A DNA stretch of 64,000 nt from Flavobacteriales bacterium (GCA_020635695.1 JACJZH010000008.1:127056-191055), one strand, 5' to 3'; shown: positions 17,555 through 27,640, counted from the stretch's first letter. The notes: a model not told the origin generated them from the sequence alone. Made by a program: numbers and translations.

Positions 17555-19915
17555 ATGCAACGACTTCTCCTACCCGCCATCCTATTCGCGATGGCAGCCC
17601 CCTTGTGCTCGCAGGTGAACATGTCCCTGGTCGGACAGCTGGATTACCAAACGCTCCATGGGAGCGACATCAGTGATGTCTGGGGATATGTCGATGAACT
17701 GGGCAATGAGTACGCCCTTGTGGGGGTGAACGATGGTGGGGTCTCGGTCGTGGACCTGAGCGACCCTTCCCAACCCGAGGAGATCTTCTTCTTTGCCGGG
17801 CCCAGCTCCATCTGGCGCGACCTGAAGGTCTGGAACGATCATGCTTACGTGACCACGGAAGGTGGGGGTGGGCTGGCCATCATCGACCTCACCCCACTTC
17901 CTCAGAACACCTCGCTCAACGCCACGTTCTGGCAGGGGAACGGGTGGTCGTCTGCGCACAACCTCTACATCGACGAGAACGGGATCTGCTACATCTTCGG
18001 TGCCGATCGGGGCAACGGAGGGACCATCTTCCTGGACCTGAACCTGAACCCCATGGATCCGCTGGAGATCGGGGAGTTCGATGACTGGTATGCCCATGAC
18101 GGAATGGCCCGGGGGGATACGCTCTATGTGGCGCACATCTCCGATGGGTTCTTCACGGTCGTGGACGTATCCGACAAGCAGAATCCCCTGGTGCTCGGGT
18201 CGCAGACCACCGGCAACGTGTTCGCACACAACATCTGGGTGTCCGACGATGGCGATCACGTGTTCACCACCGACGAAGTGACCGGCGGTTGGATGGGCAG
18301 CTATGACATCAGCGATCCCACCGACATCCAGGAGTTGCAGCTCTTCCGTAGCCAACCCGGCTCCAACACCATTCCCCACAACACCCACTTCATCAATGAC
18401 TATGTGGTCACCAGCTATTATCGGCTGGGGACCACGGTGCACGATGTGAGCCGACCGCACAATGTGGTCGAGGTGGCCAACTATGACCACTGTCCACTGA
18501 CCGGGGATGGGTTCAACGGTGGTTGGGGCACCTACCCCTGGTTGCCCAGTGGCCGGATCATCAGCACCGACATCGAGGAAGGGCTGTTCGTCCTGGACGT
18601 GACCTACCAACGCGCCTGCTGGCTGGAAGGAACGGTGACGGACGCCGTCACCACGCTGCCTGTGAACAACGCTCAGGTGGAGGTGCTGGGTCTTTCCGCG
18701 ACGGACGTCACGGGCATCGATGGCTCCTATGCGACAGGCCACCAACAGGCGGGGGTATATGACGTGCTCTTCACGGCTCCCGGCTATGAGGACCAACTGG
18801 TCTCCGGGGTGACCCTGGCGAACGGCCAGCTGACCCTCCTGGATGTGCAGCTGCAGCCCTTGGTGCCGTTCGCCTTTTCGGGACAGGTCACCGATTCGGT
18901 AACGCTGGCCGGCATCGAGGGTGTCCAGGTCTCCCTCGTCGGCCCGGACTTCGACCACCTGGTCACGACCGATGCACAAGGGAACTTCACGATCCCGGTG
19001 ATGTACGCCGGAACCTATGAGGTGGTGGCGGCGCACTGGGGCCATCATGAGAAGTGCTTCACGCAGGCCATTGATGATGCCACGCCACCCCTGGCCATTG
19101 AACTGGCTCCAGGCTGGTCGGACCATTTTTCGCTGGACCTCGGTTGGAGTTCATACGGACAGGCCGTTTCAGGAGCCTGGGAACGCGGCGTTCCCGTAGG
19201 GACCACCTATTTCGGAGCGACCTCCAATCCTGATGCGGACGTTCCCGACGATTGTGGAGAGCAGGCCTATGTGACCGGGAACGGCGGTGGAAGCGCCGGG
19301 GCGGATGATGTGGACGGTGGTCCTGCCATCCTGAGGTCGCCGGTGTTCGACCTCACCGGAACGCTGGACCCCTATGTGCGCTATCGGCGCTGGTTCTTCA
19401 ATTCCGGTGGCAATGGATCGCCGGATGATGAACTGAGGGCCTACCTGAGCAATGGCGTCGATTCCGTGCTGGTGGAGACGGTCGGTCCCGGTTCGGTCGG
19501 GAACGGCAGTTGGGTCGCTTCGTCCGTCCGGGTGCTCGACCATCTGTCCCTGACCGCTGACATGCACTTCTCGGTGTGGACCAGCGACGATGGTTCCGGT
19601 CACCTGTTGGAGTGCGGCCTGGACCGTTTCTCGGTGGTGGACCTGGGGACGGTACGCGTGCCAGAGGGCTACGATGCGCGGGACCTCGGCGTCTTTCCGA
19701 ATCCTTCTTCCGGCACCTTCCGGGTCGACTGGTCGGGTCCCGGACCGCTTCAGGCAACGGTGTTCGACATGCAGGGTCGAGCGGTGTCCGACCGCCTCCT
19801 GCTTGCTCCCGGGTCAACGGAATTGAACGTGGACCTGGCGCCGGGATCCTACGTGCTGGTGGGAAGGTCGGGCGAACCGGCTCCGGTCCGGACGATCCGC
19901 CTGATCATCAGGTGA
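17555..19915 (+). CDS. Choice-of-anchor B / LVIVD-repeat secreted protein with probable T9SS sorting domain
   Basis: A 786-residue secreted protein. Signal peptide LLLPAILFAMAAPLCSQ. Residues about 20-350 form a beta-propeller-like LVIVD/choice-of-anchor-B region (LHGSDISDVWGYVDELGNEY, GVSVVDLSDP, LAIIDL, FTVVDVSD). Two carboxypeptidase-regulatory-like domains follow (LEGTVTDAVTTLPVNNAQV and FSGQVTDSVTLAGIEGVQV), then a jelly-roll-like module (LRSPVFDLTG ... VRYRRWFFNSGG). The C-terminus, from VFPNPSSGTFRVDW, looks like a T9SS type A domain. ATG at 17555 chosen; a GTG directly precedes it. Probably cell-surface or exported. Divergent from the eight-repeat protein. Confidence 0.88.
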   Translation: MQRLLLPAILFAMAAPLCSQVNMSLVGQLDYQTLHGSDISDVWGYVDELGNEYALVGVNDGGVSVVDLSDPSQPEEIFFFAGPSSIWRDLKVWNDHAYVTTEGGGGLAIIDLTPLPQNTSLNATFWQGNGWSSAHNLYIDENGICYIFGADRGNGGTIFLDLNLNPMDPLEIGEFDDWYAHDGMARGDTLYVAHISDGFFTVVDVSDKQNPLVLGSQTTGNVFAHNIWVSDDGDHVFTTDEVTGGWMGSYDISDPTDIQELQLFRSQPGSNTIPHNTHFINDYVVTSYYRLGTTVHDVSRPHNVVEVANYDHCPLTGDGFNGGWGTYPWLPSGRIISTDIEEGLFVLDVTYQRACWLEGTVTDAVTTLPVNNAQVEVLGLSATDVTGIDGSYATGHQQAGVYDVLFTAPGYEDQLVSGVTLANGQLTLLDVQLQPLVPFAFSGQVTDSVTLAGIEGVQVSLVGPDFDHLVTTDAQGNFTIPVMYAGTYEVVAAHWGHHEKCFTQAIDDATPPLAIELAPGWSDHFSLDLGWSSYGQAVSGAWERGVPVGTTYFGATSNPDADVPDDCGEQAYVTGNGGGSAGADDVDGGPAILRSPVFDLTGTLDPYVRYRRWFFNSGGNGSPDDELRAYLSNGVDSVLVETVGPGSVGNGSWVASSVRVLDHLSLTADMHFSVWTSDDGSGHLLECGLDRFSVVDLGTVRVPEGYDARDLGVFPNPSSGTFRVDWSGPGPLQATVFDMQGRAVSDRLLLAPGSTELNVDLAPGSYVLVGRSGEPAPVRTIRLIIR

Positions 19916-19921
19916 TCGCGC

Positions 19922-20854
19922 TCATCGATCGCCCGGCTTGGAACAGAACTCCAGGTGCAGGCGATCCACTTCCGGATCCTCACCCAAAGCCTTGGCCAGG
20001 GTCAGGTCGTCACACGCCTTGCTGCGCTCACCCAGGTCCAACAGGAGCAGGGCGCGCGTCTTGAGGGCCTCGGCGTTCGATGGATAGCCTTTCAGGCTGC
20101 GGGTCACCGCTTTCATGGCTTCCTCCTTCCTGCCGAGCGCGAGCAGCGAGGCCGCCTGATTGCTCAGCGCAACGGGTTCGTCCGGATCGATGGCAAGTGC
20201 CTTGGCGTACATGGCCAGTGCATCCTCGTGCCGTCCCAGCGCGGCCAGTTCATACCCCCGGTTCGACCAATGGCCCAACTCCTCCGGTTCGCGCTCACAG
20301 AGGTCGGTGAGCACTTGCAGTGCCTCGTCATGCCGGCCGCTTTGGTCCAGCAGACGGGCCAGTACGGTCATGGCCTCGGTGTCGTCGGGGCGGCCTTTCA
20401 GCCCTGCGGTCAGGTCCTCGATCGCCCCTTCCCGTTGAAGCAGTTCACTCCGGGCCGTACCACGCAGGACCAGGGAAAGCGACTTGAGAGGACCGTCGCT
20501 TCCATGCTCGATGGCCGTGGTGGCATGCCTTTCGGCCAGGTGGGGGTCTCCTGCGCGCATCGCGTAGAGCGCACGCTGGTAGTTCGCTTCGGGCCAGGTG
20601 CTGTCCTTGTGAAGGGCCGTCTCCACGTCCACGATGTACCGGTCCATCCGATCGAGGACATACCAGGCCCTGGCCCTGGCGGAGTAGGTCCTGGCGGATG
20701 GAGCTTCCTCGATCGCCTGGTCGAACGCCTGGACCGCCCGTTGGGCGCGTCCTTGCTGCAGGAGCGAATCGCCCTTCGCCACCCACCCGTCGGACTCCTG
20801 GCCCGACGACGCCAGCGAGGACAACAGAAGAAGGGCAGACAGGCACCACCGCAT
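19922..20854 (-). CDS. Secreted tetratricopeptide repeat protein
   Basis: A 310-residue protein with a signal peptide (LSALLLLSSLASSG) and about seven TPR units across most of its length, such as GDSLLQQGRAQRAVQAFDQAI, GYELAALGRHEDALAMYAKAL and AASLLALGRKEEAMKAVTRSL. TPRs form a helical scaffold for protein binding; location is predicted to be periplasmic. The ATG at 20854 follows a TACCTTTG element by 4 bases. Convergent with the LVIVD protein (6 bases apart) and 30 bases downstream of the tsaD stop on the same strand. Partner proteins are unknown. Confidence 0.88.
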   Translation of the reverse strand: MRWCLSALLLLSSLASSGQESDGWVAKGDSLLQQGRAQRAVQAFDQAIEEAPSARTYSARARAWYVLDRMDRYIVDVETALHKDSTWPEANYQRALYAMRAGDPHLAERHATTAIEHGSDGPLKSLSLVLRGTARSELLQREGAIEDLTAGLKGRPDDTEAMTVLARLLDQSGRHDEALQVLTDLCEREPEELGHWSNRGYELAALGRHEDALAMYAKALAIDPDEPVALSNQAASLLALGRKEEAMKAVTRSLKGYPSNAEALKTRALLLLDLGERSKACDDLTLAKALGEDPEVDRLHLEFCSKPGDR

Positions 20855-20858
20855 GATG

Positions 20859-20866
20859 CAAAGGTA
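20859..20866 (-). promoter_or_regulatory. -7 element 4 bases before the TPR gene start
   Basis: TACCTTTG, a perfect consensus match on the minus strand, then CATC and the ATG. Predicts a leaderless mRNA. Confidence 0.55.
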
Positions 20867-20884
20867 GGACGGTGCCCTTGCCGG

Positions 20885-21916
20885 TCAGTGATGACGCGGG
20901 ACCGGCACCGAGTCCAGGGTGGCATGCCGACCGGCTGCGTGCAGGAACGCGCCTGCCGTGGCCACCATCGCGGCATTGTCCGTGCAGTAGGCCAGCGGTG
21001 GAACGAGGACGGGAAGGCCGATCTCCTTGCCCAGTTCCGCGATCCTTCTCCGAAGCAGGCGGTTCGCGCTTACACCGCCGGAGATCGCAAGGCCTTGGAA
21101 GGGGAACTCCGCCGCCGCTTCGCGGCATCGTTCAACGAGCACCTCCACAATGGCCGACCGGAGACTGGCCGCCAGATCATTCCTTCTTTCCGATACGGTC
21201 CCGGCCTGCTCTCGCTCCAAACGCCGGAGCAGGTCCTGGAACGAGGTCTTCATCCCGCTGAAGCTCATGTCGAGGCCGGGCATCCTGGGCCTGGGCAGCT
21301 CGAAGGCCGTGGGGTCGCCATCCTCGGCCAGTTCATCGATCAAGGGACCGCCGGGGTAGGGCAGGCCGAGCATCTTGGCCCCCTTGTCGAACGCTTCACC
21401 GGCGGCATCGTCCCGGGTGCTTCCCAGCACCACCATGTCCAACGGGCCGTTCACCCGGATCAGCAGGGTGTGCCCACCGCTCACCGTGAGGTTGAGGAAC
21501 GGGAAGCGGGGGACCGGTCGATCACTGCCGTCAGGAATGAAATGCGCCAGCACATGGGCCTCCAGGTGGTCCACGGCCACCAGAGGGATGGCGCGCGCTT
21601 GTGCGAAGGACCGGGCAAAGCAGGTGCCGACCAGCAGGGCGCCCATCAATCCCGGGCCTTGCGTGAAGGCTACCACGTCCACATCGCCGGGGGTGACGCC
21701 AGCTTCCCGGAGGGCGGCATCGACCACCGGCACGATCGCCTCCTGATGGGCCCGCGAGGCCAGTTCCGGGACCACGCCCCCCCAGCGCTCATGCACATCC
21801 TGACCTGCCACCACGTTCGAGCGAAGCATCCCTCCCGTGATCACGGCCGCCGCGGTCTCATCGCAGGAGCTTTCGATCCCGAGCACCGTGGCCCCGTTCC
21901 TCGTCTGGGTCGTCAC
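20885..21916 (-). CDS. tsaD: tRNA N6-adenosine threonylcarbamoyltransferase
   Basis: A 343-residue member of the Kae1/TsaD family, which transfers threonylcarbamoyl to A37 of tRNAs reading ANN codons. Hallmarks are the start VLGIESSCDETAAAV, the metal-binding HLEAH (H117, H121), TQGPGLMGALLVG, a nucleotide loop SGGHTLL, and AISGGVSANRLLRRR. Cytoplasmic, normally acting with TsaB, TsaC and TsaE, which are not in this window. Essential in most bacteria. Divergent from the TamB-like gene, whose open frame extends back into tsaD. Confidence 0.97.
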   Translation of the reverse strand: MTTQTRNGATVLGIESSCDETAAAVITGGMLRSNVVAGQDVHERWGGVVPELASRAHQEAIVPVVDAALREAGVTPGDVDVVAFTQGPGLMGALLVGTCFARSFAQARAIPLVAVDHLEAHVLAHFIPDGSDRPVPRFPFLNLTVSGGHTLLIRVNGPLDMVVLGSTRDDAAGEAFDKGAKMLGLPYPGGPLIDELAEDGDPTAFELPRPRMPGLDMSFSGMKTSFQDLLRRLEREQAGTVSERRNDLAASLRSAIVEVLVERCREAAAEFPFQGLAISGGVSANRLLRRRIAELGKEIGLPVLVPPLAYCTDNAAMVATAGAFLHAAGRHATLDSVPVPRHH

Positions 21917-21925
21917 TACTCCCGT

Positions 21926-21933
21926 TACTTTTG
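21926..21933 (+). promoter_or_regulatory. -7 promoter element of the TamB-like gene
   Basis: TACTTTTG, a perfect TAnnTTTG match 10 bases from the divergent tsaD start. It places transcription start near 21940 and so excludes the upstream in-frame ATG at 21837 as the real start of the TamB-like protein. Confidence 0.5.
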
Positions 21934-22007
21934 ATGATCCGGCCCGATCCTTGCGTTACACGGGCAAAGCTACGAGCGACCTGAGCGCGATCAAGGCATA
22001 TGGACCG

Positions 22008-25000
22008 TTGAGGCGTGCGATACGTTACCTGGGCCTGGGTGCGGTCGTTCTGTTGATCGTGGTGGCCTTTCTCTCCGTGCTCCTGCTGTATCCCGTGGTG
22101 CAGACAGGCATCGCACAGTGGGCGTCCGTGCGCTTGTCCAAGGACCTCGGTATCGACCTGCGCGTGGAGCGGGTGGAGCTCCGTCCGTTCGGCCCGTTGC
22201 GCCTGCACGGACTGTTCGTGGCCGACCTCCAGGGCGATACGCTGGTCCATGTGCAGCGCCTGGACCTTACGGATGTCCGGTATTCCTCGCGGTCCAGGAC
22301 CCTCCGTGTCGGGGCCCTCAGCCTGAGCAATGGCAGGTTCGCTCTGAGGACCGTGCCCGGTGGGACGCGCAGCAACCTGACCGAGCTGCTCGACCACGTG
22401 TTGGGGACGGACACGACCTCCTCCGGATCCGATGCGTCCGTGCTTTGCGGATCCTTTGAATTGGACGGGCTGCACTTCTCCTTTCATGACCCCCATGTGG
22501 AACAGGCGAGGTTCGGCGTCGATTTCTCCCACATCGACATTCCCGATGCCCGGGTGCGGGGAAAAGGCCTGGCGGTGCGGGGTGACTCCATCATCGCGGA
22601 CCTTGAACAGTTGACCCTGCATGAACGCAGTGGGCTTCGATTGGAACGGTTCCAGGGGCAGGTACATGTGTCGCCCAGGCGGATCAGCGTCGATGAGCTT
22701 CATCTGCTGACCTCGGGAACGGAACTCGTTGGGAGGCTCCAGTTCTCCACCGCGGGCTGGTCCGACTACAACGAGTTCATGGGCAGGGTGGACATGCGGG
22801 TGGACCTGGACACGTCCCGGGTCTCCTTCGGGGACATCGCCCTGTTCGCCACCGAGCTGGAAGGCATCGATCTCCCGGTCCGGGTATCCGGGCGGTTCCG
22901 GGGAACGGTCTCCGACCTCAAGGCCCGGGGGTTGGACCTGCGCTACGGTGCTCGTTCGCGTTTCAGGGGCAACGCCGACTTGATCGGTCTTCCGGCACTG
23001 GCCAGCACCTTTCTCCTGGTGGACGCCGATGAAGTCGTGACCGATCACGTGGACCTGGCCACGATCCCCGTACCACCGTTCACGGAAGGGGGGCGGTTGA
23101 GCGTGCCGCAGGAGGTGGCCCGGCTGGGTACCATCCGCTTCGCGGGGAACTTCACCGGTTTTCCGAACGCCTTCACGGCCTACGGGAGCACGCGCACACA
23201 AGTGGGGGACCTGCGCACCGACCTCTCCTTCGAGCGGGATACGCTTGGCGGAATGCTCGTCCTTTCGGGACGTCTTGCCAGCGATCGGTTCGATGTGGGC
23301 CGGGTCATCGAGGAAGGGCCGCTGGGTCCGGTCACCTCCGACATCCGCGTGAACGCCTCAGGCACGGGCCTCGCCGACATGAAGGCGGAGATCCAGGGAG
23401 ATCTGCCCATGATCACCATCAATGGGTACGAAGCCACCGGGATCTCCCTGAACGCCTTGTTGGAGGAGGACCTGTTCATCGGGGAGCTGCACAGCCGGGA
23501 CCGGAACCTGGTGCTGGATTTCCAGGGTAAGGCAGACCTGAGGGGCCATGCTCCCGTCGTCGATTTCGAGGCTGACCTCCAACACGCCGACCTGGTGGCG
23601 TTGAACCTGATCGACAGTGCCGGCTACAGCAGCTTGAACGTGCGCGTGATCGCGAACGCGATCCTGGACCCTGACAGTGGCCGGGGGACCATCGACCTGC
23701 AGGGCATTTCGTATTGCGATGCCTTCGCCGATCATGAACTCGGCGACCTGCTCCTTTCGCGGGAACGGTCCATGGGGAGGGATCGCACGCGGGTTCGAAG
23801 CGACCTCGCGGACATCGACGTGGACGGTGACCTGCTTCCAACGCGTATCTGGCCGGCGCTGCAAAGCGTGGTCTTCAGTGTATTCCCCGCCCTCAGGGAC
23901 GAGGTCGACTATGAACAGGCCGAACAGGCGTTCGACCTCGAGGTGCGCACGAAGGACACGCGCGCCCTGTTCGACCTGTTCGCACCGGGTCTGACCCTGT
24001 CCGAGAACACGGTGTTCAATGGCCGGTTCGACAGCCGGACGTTCGATATCGCGCTCTCCGGCATCGCCCCGTTCGTGGAATGGGACGGGGTCTCCGTGGA
24101 CTCGTTGCGGTTCTCGTTGGACAAGACCATGGACGTGCTGGCCTTTGCGGTGGAGGGTCATCGCGGAAGCCTCTCCCCGGGAACCTTCGTGAACGGCGTT
24201 TTCCTTTCCGGAAAGGCCTATCAGGATGAGGTGGACCTACGGTTGGGCTGGACGGGGTCGTCGCATGGCACGTCCGGCGATCTTCGCATGAACGGGGTCG
24301 TGCATGGCCCTGAGCGGTTCGAGGTCGATCTCCTGCCGTCGGACCTCTTCCTCGGCCGGGGGAACTGGCGGAACGAGCGCACGGCCAGTTTCCTGGTGGA
24401 TTCGAGCTCGGTCCGCATCAAGGGTCTCCATCTGGCCAACGGCGCGCAACAGGTGCGTGTGGAAGGGGAGATCAACGAGGATCCCACGATACCCCTGGCC
24501 TTCGAGCTTCAGGGACTGCGCCTTGAGAACCTGCGACCCTGGTTGGACGGGCCCGGCCTGCATGGCAGTGTGAGCGGCCAGGGTCGCGCGTTCGATCCCT
24601 ATGGTGCTCCCTACGTGCTCAGCGAGCTGCGGGTGGACAGCCTGTCGGTGGGTACCAAGCCGGTCGGGGACCTTGCTTTCGCCGCGACCTGGAACGAAGG
24701 TCAACGGGCCATCGACGTGAACGGGTCCCTGGAGCGGGGAGGGGTGAAGGCGATGGACTTCGAGGGAGCCGTGAATCCAGGGTCGGAGCAGGAACTGGAC
24801 ATCCGGCTCTTGTTCGATCGCTTCGACCTGGCGTTCCTGGAACCTTACATGCCGGAAGGGCTGAGCGGGATCCAAGGCGCCTTGACCGGCGACCTGTCCC
24901 TGAACGGAACGCTTGCCCACCCGGCCGTGCGCGGAACGGCAAGCCTGGTGGACGCGGGCATCCATATCGACTACCTCGGCACTTCCTACAGCTTTTCGCA

Positions 25001-26402
25001 CGACGTGAACATCGCTCCCGACATGTTCGCCCTTGACCTGGTGGAGCTCCATGATGAGGAGGGGAACTCGGCGACCGCGATCGCCACCATTCTGCATGAC
25101 GGGCTCCGGAACTGGAACTACAACGTCTCCTTGGAAATGGACCGGTTCCTGTGCATGGAGACCGGGCCGGACGACAACGAGCTCTATTTCGGGAAGGCCT
25201 ACGCCAGGGGCACCGTGGAGGTGAGCGGCTATGCCGACAAACTGGAGGTGACGCTCGATGCCGTGAGTGAACGTGGCACCGACATCTCGTTCCCGCTCGG
25301 GGCCAGCACCGAGGTCTCCAACATCGACTTCGTGCGTTTCGTGAGCCAAGGGGTGGACAGCCTGCTGGCCCAGGAGGAGGTGGACCTGAGCGGGGTGGAG
25401 CTGGACATGCACGTGAGCGTGACACCGGACGCCAGGTTCCAGCTCATCTTCGACCCCACTGTGGGCGACATCATGTCCGGCAGGGGAGCCGGTGAACTGG
25501 ACATGACCGTGACGCCGGCAGGCGAGTTCTCCATGCGAGGTGACCTGGAGGTGACCGAAGGGGAATACCTGTTCACCCTGCGGAACATCCTGAACAAGCG
25601 GTTCGAGATGGCGCCTGGCGGAAGGATCGTGTGGTACGGGGACCCCCTGGACGCCCAGCTGGACCTGAGTGCCATCTACCGCCTCCGGGCGCCCTTGTAC
25701 AACGTGATGGTGGAACAGAACGACGCCTATCGGAAACGGGTCCCCGTGGAGGTGACCATGCATCTGACGGACAAGCTGCAGAACCCGGGCATCTCCTACG
25801 AGGTGCGCCTGCCCACCGTGGACGAGGACGTGCGTTCCCGCGTGAACGCCGTCATGAGCACGCCGCAGGACCTCAACCGCCAGGTGTTCTCGCTCATCGT
25901 GCTCAACAACTTCACCCCACCGCCGGACGCGAGCTCCCAGGGCGATGGGCTTGCCGGAGGCAATTATGCCAGCACCACCGCGAGCGAGTTGTTGAGCAAT
26001 CAGGTGAGCAACTGGCTGTCCGGTCTGAGCAAGGACGTGGACCTGGGCCTGAACTACCGCCCGGGCGACGCCATTTCGCAGGAGGAGGTGGAGTTGGCGG
26101 TGAGCACCCAGTTGTTCAACGAAAGACTGCTCCTGAACACCACCGTGGGTGTGCAGTACGGGCAGGCCACGAGCTCCACCCAGAGCCAGTTGATCGGTGA
26201 TGTGCAGGCGGAGTACCTGCTCTCCCCGGACGGCAAGCTCCGCCTGAAGGCCTACAACCTGAGCAATGACCAGAACCTGAACCGGGCCGACCAGGCGCAG
26301 TACACCCAGGGGGTGGGGGTCGGCTACCGCAGGGAGTTCGACCGCTTCTTCGACCTGTTCAGGAGGCGGTCCGGCAGGAAAGGGGATCAGGCGGTGCCCT
26401 GA
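22008..26402 (+). CDS. TamB-like translocation and assembly module protein
   Basis: About 1,464 residues. One N-terminal membrane anchor (AVVLLIVVAFLSVLLLYPVVQ) is followed by a very long beta-rich region typical of AsmA/TamB proteins (start of domain WASVRLSKDLGIDLRVERVEL). The C-terminal TamB (DUF490-type) domain is at about residues 1080-1420 (LEVTEGEYLFTLRNILNKRF, ISYEVRLPTVDEDVRSRVN, VFSLIVLNNF). Such proteins bridge the inner membrane to the outer membrane and help assemble outer membrane proteins or move phospholipids. No ATG fits: the start is taken as TTG 22008 (then RRAIRYLG); TTG 21951 is the main alternative. Its 3' end overlaps the convergent ribBA by 16 bases. Confidence 0.88.
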   Translation: MRRAIRYLGLGAVVLLIVVAFLSVLLLYPVVQTGIAQWASVRLSKDLGIDLRVERVELRPFGPLRLHGLFVADLQGDTLVHVQRLDLTDVRYSSRSRTLRVGALSLSNGRFALRTVPGGTRSNLTELLDHVLGTDTTSSGSDASVLCGSFELDGLHFSFHDPHVEQARFGVDFSHIDIPDARVRGKGLAVRGDSIIADLEQLTLHERSGLRLERFQGQVHVSPRRISVDELHLLTSGTELVGRLQFSTAGWSDYNEFMGRVDMRVDLDTSRVSFGDIALFATELEGIDLPVRVSGRFRGTVSDLKARGLDLRYGARSRFRGNADLIGLPALASTFLLVDADEVVTDHVDLATIPVPPFTEGGRLSVPQEVARLGTIRFAGNFTGFPNAFTAYGSTRTQVGDLRTDLSFERDTLGGMLVLSGRLASDRFDVGRVIEEGPLGPVTSDIRVNASGTGLADMKAEIQGDLPMITINGYEATGISLNALLEEDLFIGELHSRDRNLVLDFQGKADLRGHAPVVDFEADLQHADLVALNLIDSAGYSSLNVRVIANAILDPDSGRGTIDLQGISYCDAFADHELGDLLLSRERSMGRDRTRVRSDLADIDVDGDLLPTRIWPALQSVVFSVFPALRDEVDYEQAEQAFDLEVRTKDTRALFDLFAPGLTLSENTVFNGRFDSRTFDIALSGIAPFVEWDGVSVDSLRFSLDKTMDVLAFAVEGHRGSLSPGTFVNGVFLSGKAYQDEVDLRLGWTGSSHGTSGDLRMNGVVHGPERFEVDLLPSDLFLGRGNWRNERTASFLVDSSSVRIKGLHLANGAQQVRVEGEINEDPTIPLAFELQGLRLENLRPWLDGPGLHGSVSGQGRAFDPYGAPYVLSELRVDSLSVGTKPVGDLAFAATWNEGQRAIDVNGSLERGGVKAMDFEGAVNPGSEQELDIRLLFDRFDLAFLEPYMPEGLSGIQGALTGDLSLNGTLAHPAVRGTASLVDAGIHIDYLGTSYSFSHDVNIAPDMFALDLVELHDEEGNSATAIATILHDGLRNWNYNVSLEMDRFLCMETGPDDNELYFGKAYARGTVEVSGYADKLEVTLDAVSERGTDISFPLGASTEVSNIDFVRFVSQGVDSLLAQEEVDLSGVELDMHVSVTPDARFQLIFDPTVGDIMSGRGAGELDMTVTPAGEFSMRGDLEVTEGEYLFTLRNILNKRFEMAPGGRIVWYGDPLDAQLDLSAIYRLRAPLYNVMVEQNDAYRKRVPVEVTMHLTDKLQNPGISYEVRLPTVDEDVRSRVNAVMSTPQDLNRQVFSLIVLNNFTPPPDASSQGDGLAGGNYASTTASELLSNQVSNWLSGLSKDVDLGLNYRPGDAISQEEVELAVSTQLFNERLLLNTTVGVQYGQATSSTQSQLIGDVQAEYLLSPDGKLRLKAYNLSNDQNLNRADQAQYTQGVGVGYRREFDRFFDLFRRRSGRKGDQAVP

Positions 26403-27625
26403 TCGTCCATCAGGCCCAGGTCGTGACCGAGCTTCCGCTGCTTCGTGAGCAGGTAGCGACGGTTGTGCTCGTTCGGATCCACCTTGATCGGGACGTTCTC
26501 CACGATCTCCAGGCCGTAACCGATCAACCCGGTCCGCTTGCGGGGGTTGTTCGTGAGCAGGCGCATTTTCCTCACCCCCAGGTCATGCAGGATCTGGGCA
26601 CCCACACCATAGTCCCTGGAGTCCATGTCGAAGCCGAGCCTGAGGTTGGCCTCCACGGTGTCCGCGCCCTCCTCCTGGAGCTTGTAGGCCTTCAACTTGT
26701 TCACCAGGCCGATCCCGCGACCTTCCTGTTGCATGTACAGCACCACTCCGCGGCCCTCGCGTTCCACGGCCTCCATGGCGGCATGCAGTTGGGGGCCGCA
26801 GTCACACCGGTGCGATCCGAAGATGTCTCCGGTCACGCAGCTGGAATGCACCCTCACCAGGACCGGGTCGTCCTTGTCCCAGGACCCCTTGATCAGCGCC
26901 AGGTGCTCCTCGCCGGTGGTCGTTTGCCGGTAGGCGATCAGCCGGAAGTCGCCATGCTCCGTCGGTAATTGGACCTCCACCTGTCGTTCCACCAGGCTCT
27001 CGTGACGCATCCGATAGGCGACGAGGTCCTCGATGGAGATGAGCTTCAGGCCGAATTCGTCGGCCATCCGGCGAAGCTCCGGTAGCCGCGCCATGGTGCC
27101 GTCGTCGTTCATGATCTCCACGATCACACCGGCGGGTTCGAATCCGGCAAGCCGCGCCAGGTCCACCGCTGCCTCGGTATGTCCGGTGCGCCGCAGCACA
27201 CCGCCCTCCTTCGCCTTGAGGGGGAAGATGTGTCCCGGCCGCGCCAGGTCAGCGGATCTCGTCCCGGGATCGATGAGGGCCTGGATGGTCTTCGATCGGT
27301 CGCTGGCCGAGATGCCGGTGGTCGTGCCATGACCGATCAGGTCAACGGACACGGTGAACGGGGTATGGTGCAGGGCCGTGTTGTCCCTCACCATCAGTTC
27401 CAGGCCCAGTTCCTCGCAGCGTGCCTCCGTGAGCGGGGTGCAGATGAGCCCACGACCGTGCTTGGCCATGAAGTTGATCAGCTCCGGAGTGGCGTTCCGG
27501 GCAGCGGTCACGAAGTCACCTTCGTTCTCGCGGTCCTCGTCATCCACCACGATCACCACGCGCCCCCGCCTGATCTCGGCGATGGCCTCCTCGACCTTGT
27601 CCAATCGTCCCTGAACGTTCTGCAT
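26387..27625 (-). CDS. ribBA: Bifunctional 3,4-dihydroxy-2-butanone-4-phosphate synthase / GTP cyclohydrolase II
   Basis: A 412-residue fusion for the two entry steps of riboflavin synthesis. The RibB half (about residues 1-205) shows VVDDEDRENEGDF and RRTGHTEAAVDL. The RibA half (about 210-412) shows the zinc and GTP site SSCVTGDIFGSHRCDCG and the QEGRGIGL motif. Both active sites appear intact. The ATG at 27625 follows a perfect TACCTTTG element after 7 bases. No FMN riboswitch fits, since there is practically no leader. Convergent with the TamB-like gene, with a 16-base 3' overlap. Confidence 0.96.
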   Translation of the reverse strand: MQNVQGRLDKVEEAIAEIRRGRVVIVVDDEDRENEGDFVTAARNATPELINFMAKHGRGLICTPLTEARCEELGLELMVRDNTALHHTPFTVSVDLIGHGTTTGISASDRSKTIQALIDPGTRSADLARPGHIFPLKAKEGGVLRRTGHTEAAVDLARLAGFEPAGVIVEIMNDDGTMARLPELRRMADEFGLKLISIEDLVAYRMRHESLVERQVEVQLPTEHGDFRLIAYRQTTTGEEHLALIKGSWDKDDPVLVRVHSSCVTGDIFGSHRCDCGPQLHAAMEAVEREGRGVVLYMQQEGRGIGLVNKLKAYKLQEEGADTVEANLRLGFDMDSRDYGVGAQILHDLGVRKMRLLTNNPRKRTGLIGYGLEIVENVPIKVDPNEHNRRYLLTKQRKLGHDLGLMDDQGTA

Positions 27626-27632
27626 CGGTCCG

Positions 27633-27640
27633 CAAAGGTA
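27633..27640 (-). promoter_or_regulatory. -7 promoter element of ribBA
   Basis: TACCTTTG on the minus strand followed by CGGACCG and the ATG. A 5' leader of at most a few bases is predicted. Confidence 0.55.

Noticed and set aside
26450..27640. FMN riboswitch for ribBA
   Set aside because: The promoter element ends 7 bases before the start codon, leaving no room for a leader aptamer.
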